Part shown: positions 55,028-63,281 of the stretch, piece by piece
Position numbering within the stretch: the stretch's first letter is position 1
Layout: every line of letters starts with the position of its first letter
From: Melghirimyces thermohalophilus
GTDB taxonomy: Bacteria; Bacillota; Bacilli; Thermoactinomycetales; DSM-45169
Reading direction: 5' to 3'
Assembly: GCF_900102685.1 (NCBI RefSeq)
Contig: NZ_FMZA01000004.1
Coordinates: forward strand, 124,001-188,000
Length of the DNA: 64,000 bases
Program-made: the position numbers and the translations under genes
The notes under the pieces: model-generated
The model's input: only the letters and a program-made list of their open reading frames with translations
Told to the model about the DNA's origin: nothing
The model's database searches: none

Positions 55028-55975
55028 CTAGTTCCCCTCCTTTGCGCCCAACTTGATGCGGGGATCGATCAGACCGTAGAGGAGGTCAACCACAAAGTTC
55101 ATCATGACCAAGAGAGCGGAATAAAAGATCGTGACTCCCATAATCACCGAATAATCCCGGTTGCTGATGCTATCCACAAAATATTTGCCGATTCCCGGGA
55201 TGGAGAAGATTTTCTCGATGACGAAGCTCCCCGTCAAAATGTTGATGGTGATCGGGCCCAGGATCGTCACCACGGGAATGATGGCGTTTCGCAGCGTATG
55301 ACGGGAAAAAACCTTCAATGGGGGCAGTCCTTTGGCGCGGGCGGTCCGGATATAATCTTGCCCCAATACATCCAGCATGCTGGAGCGCATCAACCGGGTA
55401 ACCAAAGCCAGCGGAAGGAAGGAAAGAGCGATAGAGGGAAGCACGGTATATTGAAACTCGCTTCCAAAGCCGTCCCCCCAGGAGGCAATCGGGAAGATCT
55501 CCCACTCCAGCCCCAAGTATTTCTGCATGAGCGGGCCTAGTACAAAATTGGGGACGGACAACCCCAGCACGGCCACCACCATCAGGATATAATCTGTCGG
55601 ACGGTTTTGCCGGATCGCCGCGATCATCCCCATGATCACACCGGCAAAGGAGGCGATCACAATCGCCTGCAGCCCCAGGCGGGCCGATACGGGAAAGCCG
55701 GCGGATAAGATCTCATTGACGCTGCGACTGGGGGTTTTGATGGAAATCCCCAAATCCCCCGTAGCCAGATTTTTCATATACAACACATACTGTTGCGGCA
55801 GCGGCTTGTCCAGATTGTACTTGGCCTCCAGAGCCCGCAACGTCTGCTCCGGCAACTTTTTTTCCGAACTGAAGGGATCCCCAGGGATGGAATGCATCAA
55901 GACAAAGGTTACGGTGGAGATCAACCACAACGTCACCAATAACAGGATCAATCGCTGTCCGATATAACGTGCCAC
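55028..55975 (-). CDS. oppB: Oligopeptide ABC transporter permease OppB
   Basis: Permease, 315 residues. GTG start at 55973-55975, 8 bases after GGAGGAGG; a longer frame upstream lacks a site. ARYIGQRLILLLVTLWLIST is the normal OppB N-terminus, followed by GDPF and the loop DYIRTARAKGLPPLKVFSRH. Pairs with OppC to form the channel. Confidence 0.95.
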   Translation of the reverse strand: MARYIGQRLILLLVTLWLISTVTFVLMHSIPGDPFSSEKKLPEQTLRALEAKYNLDKPLPQQYVLYMKNLATGDLGISIKTPSRSVNEILSAGFPVSARLGLQAIVIASFAGVIMGMIAAIRQNRPTDYILMVVAVLGLSVPNFVLGPLMQKYLGLEWEIFPIASWGDGFGSEFQYTVLPSIALSFLPLALVTRLMRSSMLDVLGQDYIRTARAKGLPPLKVFSRHTLRNAIIPVVTILGPITINILTGSFVIEKIFSIPGIGKYFVDSISNRDYSVIMGVTIFYSALLVMMNFVVDLLYGLIDPRIKLGAKEGN

Positions 55976-56009
55976 CTGCAACACCTCCTCCGGCGGTTGA
56001 AAAACGCAT

Positions 56010-56034
56010 GGCAAAGCCACCCCGGAAGGGGTGA
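56010..56034 (-). promoter_or_regulatory. Intercistronic stem-loop between oppA and oppB
   Basis: Stem GTCACCCC/GGGGTGGC (56016-56034) followed by TTTG on the minus strand. Such hairpins let oppA mRNA outnumber the rest of the operon. Confidence 0.6.
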
Positions 56035-56053
56035 CCCGCCACGCTTCCCCACC

Positions 56054-57694
56054 TTACTTCTCCGTCACATAGGCTTCGGTGTAGTCGATGCTGGCATCGG
56101 GCAGATACTTGACGCCTTTGACATAATCTTTACTGAGATACACCTTGGTGTAGAAGTAGATCGGCGCAATCGGCATCTCTTCCATCAGGAGATCCTCCGC
56201 CTCGTGCATCGCTTCCATCCGCTCTTTCTGATCGGCAGTTGATTTCGCCTTTTTGATCAGTTCGTCGTACTTCTCATTGCTGTAATTGGTGTCGTTGTTC
56301 CCACCCCCGGTCACCCACATGTCCATGAAGGTCATCGGATCCAGATAATCAGGCAGCCAGCCGAGACGGCCGATCTGGAAATCGCCGGACTTGGTTTTCT
56401 CCAAGTACACCTTCCACTCGGAGTTTTGCAGCTTCACATTGACATCGAGGTTTTTCTTCCACATCTGCTGGATCGCTTCAGCGATCTTTTTGTGCCCTTC
56501 GTCGGTGTTGTAATCGATGGTGACGGAAGGCAGTTTATCCCAGCCTTCCTCTTTCATGCCTTCCTCCAACAGTTTCTTGGCCTCTTCCGGCTTGGCCTTA
56601 GGAGCGAGATAATCATCCCGGGTATCCACCCACTCTTTATCCTGGTCATGATCCGGGATCCCCCAGGGTACAAACCCGCTGGCCGGCTGCTGGCCGCCTT
56701 CGGTCACATTTTCCACGATGGAGGTGCGATCGATGGCCATAGCGAAGGCCTTACGGATCTTCTGGTTGGTGAAGGGTTCCTCCTCCACGTTAAACATATA
56801 GAAGTAGATCGCCGGCTCCTTGGTCTTCTTCGCCTCTCCTTCATCGAGCAGCTTTTTGGTCATATCCGCTGGGATGATCGTGGTATCCCCCTCATCGACC
56901 TTGCCGGCTTGATACTGTTGATAACCGGTGGTCGCGTCCCCGATGAAGGGCAGGTTGATCTGGGCCAATTTCACCTTGTCAGCGTTCCAATAATCTTCGT
57001 TCTTCTTCAAGACGATCTCCTGGTCATGCTTCCAGGTGTCCAGGGTGAAGGGACCGTTACCGACGTAGGTTTTGGCCTCGGCAGCCCAGTCCTCATTCTT
57101 CTCCGCCACACTCTTGTTAACCGGCATCAGGGTGTAAAAAGAAGTGAGACTGACGAAATAGGGTGTCGGCTGTTCCAGTTCCACTTCCAACGTCTTGTCG
57201 TCGACGGCTTTCACCCCGACATCTTCCGCTTTGGCATCGCCGTTATAAAACTTCTCCCCATTTTTCAGGTAGAAGAGTTGGTAGGCGTAGTCGGCGCCGT
57301 TATCAGGATTGAGCACCCGCTTCCAAGCGTATTCAAAATCCTCCGCCGTCACCGGATCGCCGTTGGTCCATTTGGCGTTTTCCCGGATGTGGAAGGTGAC
57401 CTTGGTCGCATCTTCATTCACTTCCCACTCCTCCGCCATCGCCGGCTTCGGCTCGCCATCCTCCCCCATCCGGGTGAGGCCTTCCATCACGTGACGCAGG
57501 ACCAGACCGGATTGATTATCAGTTGCTTTGAGAGGATCCAGGCTGGGTGGTTCGCTCTTAATCCGTCCCACGTTTAATACCTGTTCCTCGGCCATCCCGC
57601 CTCCACCGGCTTCACTTCCTCCGCCGCAGGCCGCCAAAAAGGCCATGCTGACGATGGTCAGAAGCGAGATCCATCTGGTCAGATGTCTGGACAT
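56054..57694 (-). CDS. oppA: Oligopeptide-binding lipoprotein OppA
   Basis: Extracellular peptide receptor, SBP family 5, 546 residues from the ATG at 57692-57694 (after AAGGGGG; the frame extends 14 codons further). Lipobox FLAAC, Cys23, then a G/S-rich tether. SBP_bac_5 pattern VLNVGRIKSEPPSLDPLKA and KVTFHIRENAKWTNGDPVTAEDF, YFYMFNVEEEPF. First gene of oppABCD. Peptide choice unknown. Confidence 0.96.
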   Translation of the reverse strand: MSRHLTRWISLLTIVSMAFLAACGGGSEAGGGGMAEEQVLNVGRIKSEPPSLDPLKATDNQSGLVLRHVMEGLTRMGEDGEPKPAMAEEWEVNEDATKVTFHIRENAKWTNGDPVTAEDFEYAWKRVLNPDNGADYAYQLFYLKNGEKFYNGDAKAEDVGVKAVDDKTLEVELEQPTPYFVSLTSFYTLMPVNKSVAEKNEDWAAEAKTYVGNGPFTLDTWKHDQEIVLKKNEDYWNADKVKLAQINLPFIGDATTGYQQYQAGKVDEGDTTIIPADMTKKLLDEGEAKKTKEPAIYFYMFNVEEEPFTNQKIRKAFAMAIDRTSIVENVTEGGQQPASGFVPWGIPDHDQDKEWVDTRDDYLAPKAKPEEAKKLLEEGMKEEGWDKLPSVTIDYNTDEGHKKIAEAIQQMWKKNLDVNVKLQNSEWKVYLEKTKSGDFQIGRLGWLPDYLDPMTFMDMWVTGGGNNDTNYSNEKYDELIKKAKSTADQKERMEAMHEAEDLLMEEMPIAPIYFYTKVYLSKDYVKGVKYLPDASIDYTEAYVTEK

Positions 57695-57833
57695 GTCAAA
57701 ACCCCCTTGAGTGAAATGAGCGGCTCCAATAGCCATGGCAAGCTGTCCGAGAAGACGATGGAATAAGATCCCGATCGTACGGACGACTTACCTATGCCCA
57801 ATAATTTATATTCGGTTCCCTCGAAAAAAATCC

Positions 57834-57894
57834 TGCTGTAATCACCCAATTTTTCTTTTATTCTATCTTCAGAAATCATTCGAAAATTACAGCA
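57834..57894. promoter_or_regulatory. Inverted repeat and AT-rich region upstream of oppA
   Basis: Perfect 9-base arms TGCTGTAAT (57834-57842) and ATTACAGCA (57886-57894). Between them, on the minus strand, AATTTTCGAATGATT matches the CodY box AATTTTCWGAAAATT at 11 of 15 positions. CodY control of opp operons is known in Bacillus. Only a suggestion. Confidence 0.35.
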
Positions 57895-57971
57895 AGAAAC
57901 AGCTGCCATCCGATTTTTCTCACAAGGGGATTACGCCGGACGACTCTTGGTCCCAGGAGCTATCGCTCATC

Positions 57972-57998
57972 AAAAAAGCACCGGGTGGTCACCGGTGC
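57972..57998 (-). terminator. Terminator of lysC
   Basis: Stem GCACCGGTGACC/GGTGC-type palindrome (57978-57998) followed by TTTTTTG on the minus strand, 30 bases after the lysC stop. Confidence 0.85.
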
Positions 57999-58028
57999 CC
58001 AAAAAGGTGTCCTATTTTGCAAAAGGGA

Positions 58029-59267
58029 TCAGGAACCGACGGTCGCCAGTTCTTCCACATCCAGTCCGAAAACGGTATGCAGTTCCTGAACCGCCTTGAC
58101 TGCCTCTTCTTTGGCGATCACACAGGAGATCTTGATCTCGGAGGTGGAGACCATCTTAATGCGAATCCCCGCCTCAGAGAGCGAGGTAAAGGTCTTGGCC
58201 GCCACACCGGGGTTGGTAACCATGCCGGCGCCCACGACCGAAACTTTGGCCAGCCCGGTCTCCGACAACACCCTGAGGTAATCCAGCTCTTCCTGGTGAT
58301 CTTGGATCACTTGGCTCGCTTGCTCCCATTCATTTTCATGAACGCTGAAGGCGACATCGATCCGCTCGTCGTCGTGTTCGCTGGTAACGATCATGTCCAC
58401 GTTAATGCTGGCATCGGCCAATTTGTTAAACAGCAAGGTGAGCGATTCCGTGCGGTTGGGTAGTCCCACCACTTTCATCCGGGCCACTTCCAGATCGTGG
58501 GCCACTCCGCGCACATTAAGTTCTTCTTCCATCCCTTCCGCCTCCTTCACCCAGGTTCCTTCCTCTTCTACAAAGCTAGACCGGACCACCAGCGGCACCC
58601 CGTGGGTCATGGCACACTCGACGGAACGGGGGTGCAACACACCGGCGCCCAAGTTGGCCAGTTCCAGCATCTCTTCATAACTGATTTCCGACAGTTTCCC
58701 TGCCTTAGGAGCCATTCGGGGATCCGCCGTAAACACCCCGGTGACATCGGTATAGATCTCGCAACGATCGGCCTCAAGTGCCGCCGCCAGAGCCACTGCT
58801 GTCGTATCGGATCCTCCTCGGCCCAGTGTGGTGATCTCCCCATCGGGAGAAACGCCCTGGAATCCCGCTACTACCACCACTTCTCCACGATCGAGAGACT
58901 TGCGAAGGTTGGCGGTGTCGATATGTTCAATTCGCGCCTTGCCGTGGATGGGATCGGTCTTGATACCGGCCTGCCAGCCCGTCATGGGATGGGCTTTCGC
59001 ACCTTTCTCCATCAGTGCCATCGACAAGAGCGCGATGCTCACCTGTTCCCCAGTGGTCAGCAGAACATCCATCTCTCTTTGTGCCGGACGATCGCTGATT
59101 TCTTCCGCCAGGGCCACCAACTCATCGGTACTTTTGCCCATGGCGGAAACAGTCACCACCACCGAATGCCCTTCCGCCCGGGTACGGGCAATCCGTTCCG
59201 CCACTTTTTTGATCTTTTCCACGCTTCCGACGGATGTTCCGCCAAATTTTTGAACCACAAGTCCCAT
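58029..59267 (-). CDS. lysC: Aspartate kinase (lysine-pathway type)
   Basis: Phosphorylates aspartate at the entry to lysine, threonine and methionine synthesis. 412 residues: kinase domain with VVQKFGGTSVGSVEKI, TTLGRGGSDTTAVALAAAL and YTDVTGVFTADPR; two ACT domains from about 265 (feedback sites). The internal region around residue 245 could allow a separate beta subunit as in B. subtilis LysC, but I did not find a clear internal ribosome site. ATG behind AAGGAGAGGAG. Controlled by a lysine riboswitch. Confidence 0.97.
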   Translation of the reverse strand: MGLVVQKFGGTSVGSVEKIKKVAERIARTRAEGHSVVVTVSAMGKSTDELVALAEEISDRPAQREMDVLLTTGEQVSIALLSMALMEKGAKAHPMTGWQAGIKTDPIHGKARIEHIDTANLRKSLDRGEVVVVAGFQGVSPDGEITTLGRGGSDTTAVALAAALEADRCEIYTDVTGVFTADPRMAPKAGKLSEISYEEMLELANLGAGVLHPRSVECAMTHGVPLVVRSSFVEEEGTWVKEAEGMEEELNVRGVAHDLEVARMKVVGLPNRTESLTLLFNKLADASINVDMIVTSEHDDERIDVAFSVHENEWEQASQVIQDHQEELDYLRVLSETGLAKVSVVGAGMVTNPGVAAKTFTSLSEAGIRIKMVSTSEIKISCVIAKEEAVKAVQELHTVFGLDVEELATVGS

Positions 59268-59323
59268 GTCGGTTTGAGAACTCCTCTCCTTGTTTTAAAT
59301 GGTTTTCGACCGCCGAAACAGCT

Positions 59324-59573
59324 AAGGCGACAGCAGGAAGGTCCAGCTGTCGCCTTGACTGACGGCAATGAACAGCCTCGTCGCCCCCTGTGACACGTAG
59401 TGCTCCACAAATCCAGACAAGGATTTGTGACAGTCCCGGTCCTGTTCGGCCCGGTCCCAGCTTTCCACCCCGCGGCGGGATGGAAAACTTCGGCGAGTCC
59501 CCCTTTCCCTGCCGGTCCCCGGTTGCCGCCCCCTCGCGACAGGTACTGATGATCACCCGCTCCTCTAGTTCAC
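59324..59573 (-). promoter_or_regulatory. Lysine riboswitch (L-box) of lysC
   Basis: On the minus strand the aptamer (about 59388-59573) shows AGAGGAGCGGGTGATC, CATCAGTA, GGGGGACTCGCCGAAG, GGACTGTCAC and GTGGAGCACTACGTG, the L-box blocks. The platform hairpin 59324-59356 has 11 perfect pairs (AAGGCGACAGC/GCTGTCGCCTT) but is followed by AGCTGTTTC, a poor T tract. Confidence 0.93.
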
Positions 59574-59653
59574 ACGAACGTGAGGAATCCTCATTTTAGT
59601 TACCTTCTGAAGAGAAAACCGCAACGATTGCTGTCTTCCCGATGTTGTTTCGA

Positions 59654-59682
59654 TCTTAACATATGGCATGGAGCACCGACAA
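59654..59682 (-). promoter_or_regulatory. Likely promoter of lysC
   Basis: TTGTCG (59677-59682), 17 bases, TTAAGA (59654-59659) on the minus strand, about 70 bases before the L-box. Confidence 0.5.
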
Positions 59683-59696
59683 GCGAAGATAGAAGG

Positions 59697-59798
59697 ATGT
59701 GGGTACGGCTGTTGTTAGCATCCGCCGGTCTGGGAGCTCTCCTTTTCCCTCAACCCAAAATCGGAAACGAAACCAAGCTACAGCGCCTTAACCGATAA
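59697..59798 (+). CDS. Possible 33-residue membrane peptide
   Basis: MWVRLLLASAGLGALLFPQ with a polar tail ending LQRLNR; AGAAGG is directly before the ATG. It stands between lysC and the SCP2 gene, on the opposite strand. Low confidence; may be chance. Confidence 0.25.
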   Translation: MWVRLLLASAGLGALLFPQPKIGNETKLQRLNR

Positions 59799-59805
59799 AA
59801 ATCGA

Positions 59806-60138
59806 TCAGGCAGTTCCGCTAAATTGTTTCAACAGGGATGAAAGCCGCAACGCCAATGAAAGATCCCCTTTCACTTTCAATTTCCCTGTCATAAAAGCAG
59901 TGGTGGGATTTAATCGCCCTTCCGCCAGCTTGATAAAATTTTTCTCCGATAACTGAATGGTACAATCCGACGGTAACGCCTCTTCCCCTCGGTATTCGGC
60001 AGCACCCCTCTTCAGGCGGAGTTGGTGGATGCCTTCCCCATAGATCTCAAGCTGGTAAACCACTTCCGTATCCCGGATCCATTCCGGATTCTGGTTCATG
60101 TTGTCGACCCATGCGGTAATGGTCTCTTTTACAGCCAA
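59806..60138 (-). CDS. SCP2 sterol-binding domain protein
   Basis: 110 residues, TTG start behind AGGAGG. SCP2-type lipid-carrier fold: YQLEIYGEGIHQLRL, DCTIQLSEKNFIKLAEGRLNPTTAFMTGKLKVKGD (the conserved block). Such small proteins bind acyl or isoprenoid chains. A FadR-type operator stands right upstream, so it likely serves fatty-acid turnover; that link is inference from the operator. Confidence 0.9.
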   Translation of the reverse strand: MAVKETITAWVDNMNQNPEWIRDTEVVYQLEIYGEGIHQLRLKRGAAEYRGEEALPSDCTIQLSEKNFIKLAEGRLNPTTAFMTGKLKVKGDLSLALRLSSLLKQFSGTA

Positions 60139-60152
60139 GAGCGTCCCCTCCT

Positions 60153-60173
60153 ATGAATGAATAATCATTCATT
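60153..60173. promoter_or_regulatory. FadR-type operator
   Basis: TGAATGAATAATCATTCA (60154-60171) is an exact palindromic fit to the B. subtilis FadR (YsiA) site TGAATGA-N-TA-N-TCATTCA. It lies between the promoter and the SCP2 gene ribosome site, in position to block transcription until long-chain acyl-CoA is present. Confidence 0.75.
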
Positions 60174-60183
60174 TTTTGCTTTG

Positions 60184-60212
60184 ATTTTAAGCCTCTCTAC
60201 GGCGGTTGTCAA
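60184..60212 (-). promoter_or_regulatory. SigA-type promoter of the SCP2 gene
   Basis: TTGACA (60207-60212), 17 bases, TAAAAT (60184-60189) on the minus strand, next to the FadR operator. Confidence 0.75.
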
Positions 60213-60368
60213 CGTAGTAGCGGGCATATCGACAGCCCTGGGGGAGAAAATAGAAGGGTAGGAGTGAGGGACCCGTATCCAGCCCGTGCCTACTGAAATA
60301 CAACAGAAGACACCGATCTCTCTCGCGCACGCCGATTTTCCTTCACCACACATCTATCAAAGCTTAAC

Positions 60369-60397
60369 TTGGCTTCAAAGAACGGGGGCAGTATAAT
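60369..60397 (+). promoter_or_regulatory. SigA-type promoter of tatA
   Basis: TTGGCT (60369-60374), 17 bases, TATAAT (60392-60397), 81 bases before tatA. Confidence 0.7.
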
Positions 60398-60477
60398 ATG
60401 AGATAGAAGACTGTGTTGGATACTCCTCACGATCCGATAACCGCAGGTCCGAAAAGGACTGGAAGGAGTTGACCCTT

Positions 60478-60669
60478 GTGAGCCAGATTGGAGTTCCCGG
60501 AGTTATTCTGATCATTTTGGTCGCACTCCTCTTGTTCGGCCCCAAAAAGCTGCCCGAACTGGGACGCGCCGCCGGCCGAACGCTGAAGGAGTTTAAAGAC
60601 AGCGTCTCCGGTCTGTCCGATGATAAAAAAGAAGTCGACGCAACCAACAAAGACGTCGACCGGAAATGA
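60478..60669 (+). CDS. tatA: Twin-arginine translocase subunit TatA
   Basis: Pore-forming subunit of the Tat export system for folded proteins. 63 residues: short N-out helix ([20 protein letters not shown]), the FGP hinge, amphipathic helix [19 protein letters not shown] and charged tail. The GTG at 60478 is 9 bases after AAGGAG; an upstream TTG touches the site. No tatC follows here; a terminator does. Confidence 0.95.
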   Translation: MSQIGVPGVILIILVALLLFGPKKLPELGRAAGRTLKEFKDSVSGLSDDKKEVDATNKDVDRK

Positions 60670-60672
60670 CAC

Positions 60673-60700
60673 CAGCCCCGCCCCGATCAGGCGGGGTTTT
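60673..60700 (+). terminator. Terminator of tatA
   Basis: Stem CCCCGCC/GGCGGGG (60676-60696) followed by TTTTT. Confidence 0.85.
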
Positions 60701-60702
60701 TC

Positions 60703-61290
60703 TCACTCCTCTTCCCAAGCTTCCGCGCGCCGATAATCTTCCGGCCGGTTCATGTTAAAAAAAGCCTGGGAAGGGAAAGATTCAGTTACATACCGGGTTT
60801 GAACCCGATCCAAAAAATCGCCGACCCGTCGCTTTCCTTCCTGCAAAAAGGCATCCAGCTCCCCTTGCAAACGCCGATGGTAAATGGAGAACAAGGGATG
60901 GGCCCGACCGTCGCAAACGGGAACCACCGCGTCATAGTCCCCGTCCTCCGCCACCTGCGACAAACGTCGAGCCACGGCTGCAGAAGCGAAGGGCAGGTCG
61001 CAGGCGACCACCAGGTTGAAGGTGCAGGGAGAACGGCGGAGCCCTGCTTGAATCCCCGCCAGGGGGCCGGCCCCCGGCAAATCATCTGCCACGACGGGGA
61101 TACCCCATTTTTGATATGGTTCCGGCTGGTTGGCGCTGATCAAAACAATGGAGTTCCCGTCGAAATCCAACCGCCGCAATAACCTTTTAACCATCGGCTC
61201 TCCGGCGAAGGATAAGAGCGCCTTATCCTGCCCCATGCGACGAGATTGGCCGCCAGCCAGCAAAATCAGACCGATGCCCGGGGATATCAA
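60703..61290 (-). CDS. mobA: Molybdenum cofactor guanylyltransferase
   Basis: Adds GMP to molybdopterin. 195 residues; nucleotidyltransferase motif [19 protein letters not shown], then [19 protein letters not shown] and VVACDLPFA (metal aspartate). TTG start behind GGGGGAGAGA, overlapping the uvrC stop by 4 bases. No other moco gene is near. It ends against tatA. Confidence 0.94.
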   Translation of the reverse strand: MISPGIGLILLAGGQSRRMGQDKALLSFAGEPMVKRLLRRLDFDGNSIVLISANQPEPYQKWGIPVVADDLPGAGPLAGIQAGLRRSPCTFNLVVACDLPFASAAVARRLSQVAEDGDYDAVVPVCDGRAHPLFSIYHRRLQGELDAFLQEGKRRVGDFLDRVQTRYVTESFPSQAFFNMNRPEDYRRAEAWEEE

Positions 61291-63107
61291 TCGACTCTCT
61301 CCCCCGAGCCTTCATCCTTGGACGCCGACTTTGCCGTTTCCTTCAGGTGTGCCAAAATGTTTCTGGCCAATTTATCACCGATCCCCGCTTTGCGGTATTC
61401 CTCCACCGTAGCTGTCCGCATTCGGTCCAGGGACCCAAAGTGTTTATACAGCTGCTGTTTCCGCTTCTTGCCCACCCCCGGGATGTCATCCAGCACAGAG
61501 CGAACCATCGACTTCCCCCGCGTCTGTCGGTGGAAGGTGATCGCAAACCGGTGGACCTCCTCCTGAATGCGCTGCAGCAGGTAAAACTCCTGGGTGCCCT
61601 TGGGTAGATCCGCCTCACGAGGCGGATCGCCGATCAGGAGGCGAGCCGTCTTGTGCCGGTCATCTTTCACCAGCCCAGCGACAGGGATAAACAGACCCAA
61701 CTCGTTTTCTAACACATCGGCGGCCGCCGACATCTGACCCCGTCCGCCGTCGACCACCACTAATTCGGGTAGCGGTAAATCCTCCTTCAATACCCGGGTA
61801 TAACGGCGGCGGATCACTTCCCTCATCGTCGAGTAATCATCCGGTCCTTGAACGGAGCGGATTTTATATTTACGATACTCCTTTTTGTCAGGGGTGCCAT
61901 CGGTAAAGACCACCATCGCCGACACGGGGTCAGCCCCCTGGATGTTGGAGTTGTCAAAGGCTTCGATCCGCCGCGGATAACCGATGCCCAAGGCTTCTCC
62001 CAGTTTGCGCGCCGCATCAACCGTACGTCCGTGATCTCGCTCGATCAGCTTAAATCGCTCGTTCAATGCAATCCGCGCATTTTCATTGGCCATCTCCACC
62101 AGCCGCTTTTTCATCCCCCGTTGAGGAATGTGGACCTGAACGCCGGTCAACCATTCGTCTAACAAGGCGACATCCGCATGAGCCGGCAAATTGATCTCCT
62201 TCGGCAGCGCCGGCTTTTCATGATAAAACTGGGTGACATAGGTGAGAAAATCTTCCTCTTCCTCTCCGTAATGAGGGAAGATCGCCACATCCCGCTCAAT
62301 CAGCTTTCCTTGGCGAAGGAAGAAAACTTGAACGCACATCATCCCTTTGTCCGCCCAATAACCGAATACATCACGGTCTGTCTCATCTTGGAGGACGATG
62401 TTTTGCTTCACCATCACCGCTTCGATATGCTGAATCAAGTCTCTCAGTTCCCGAGCCCGTTCGAAATTGAGCTCTTCTGATGCCTGTTGCATCTTTTCTT
62501 CCAGATCCTTCTGCACATCCTTATATCCACCATTCAAAAACCGAACGATATTGCGAATCATTTCCTCGTACTGGGTTGGGTCCACATCAAACTCACAGGG
62601 AGCTAAACACTGCCCCATGTGGTAATAAAGACAGACCCGCTTGGGCAGAGTCCGACACTTGCGCAGAGGATACAGCTTATCCAACAGCTTTTTCGTCTGC
62701 TGTGCTGCTTGTGCGTTGGGATAGGGGCCAAAATAACGCGAGCCATCTTTTTTTATCTGCCGCGTCACTTCCAGCCGCGGGTGAGTCTCTTTGGTCAGCC
62801 GAATATAGGGATAGGATTTATCATCTTTCATCAACACGTTAAACCGGGGCCGATGGCGCTTGATCAGATTGGCTTCCAAGATAAGCGCCTCCATCGCACT
62901 GTCGGTGACGATATATTCAAAGTCATCAATTTCCGAAACCAACAGTTGGGTTTTCCCGTCATGGCTGCCGGTGAAATAGGACCGCACCCGGTTTTTCAAC
63001 CGTTTCGCCTTGCCGACGTAGATAATTTGTCCGTCGGCATTTTTCATCAGGTAACATCCGGGCAGATCCGGCAGGAGAGCGAGTTTTTCTCGAATGTTCT
63101 CTTTCAT
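61287..63107 (-). CDS. uvrC: Excinuclease ABC subunit C
   Basis: Makes both incisions of nucleotide-excision repair. 606 residues: GIY-YIG domain ([19 protein letters not shown]), UvrB-binding UVR segment about 200-235, RNase H-like 3' nuclease domain ([30 protein letters not shown]) and C-terminal helix-hairpin-helix ([19 protein letters not shown]). lysC and uvrC are neighbours in B. subtilis as well. Confidence 0.98.
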   Translation of the reverse strand: MKENIREKLALLPDLPGCYLMKNADGQIIYVGKAKRLKNRVRSYFTGSHDGKTQLLVSEIDDFEYIVTDSAMEALILEANLIKRHRPRFNVLMKDDKSYPYIRLTKETHPRLEVTRQIKKDGSRYFGPYPNAQAAQQTKKLLDKLYPLRKCRTLPKRVCLYYHMGQCLAPCEFDVDPTQYEEMIRNIVRFLNGGYKDVQKDLEEKMQQASEELNFERARELRDLIQHIEAVMVKQNIVLQDETDRDVFGYWADKGMMCVQVFFLRQGKLIERDVAIFPHYGEEEEDFLTYVTQFYHEKPALPKEINLPAHADVALLDEWLTGVQVHIPQRGMKKRLVEMANENARIALNERFKLIERDHGRTVDAARKLGEALGIGYPRRIEAFDNSNIQGADPVSAMVVFTDGTPDKKEYRKYKIRSVQGPDDYSTMREVIRRRYTRVLKEDLPLPELVVVDGGRGQMSAAADVLENELGLFIPVAGLVKDDRHKTARLLIGDPPREADLPKGTQEFYLLQRIQEEVHRFAITFHRQTRGKSMVRSVLDDIPGVGKKRKQQLYKHFGSLDRMRTATVEEYRKAGIGDKLARNILAHLKETAKSASKDEGSGERVD

Positions 63108-63281
63108 ATTCCCATTTTCCCTCCCCGCTCTTTATCTTATCACATCCGCAAAAGCGCTCCAGCGGGAAACGGAATGGAGACAAAGCCGTTCTTGGTGAAA
63201 GGGGGGAAGCACGACCGCTTGTCCCGTCTTTCGGGAAAAGATACGATAGTTTTGTAATTGCTCGTTTGGGGAGGGATCAGA

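Noticed and set aside
56426-57577. Plus-strand open frame of 383 codons opposite oppA
   Set aside because: Antisense shadow of an intact substrate-binding protein gene.
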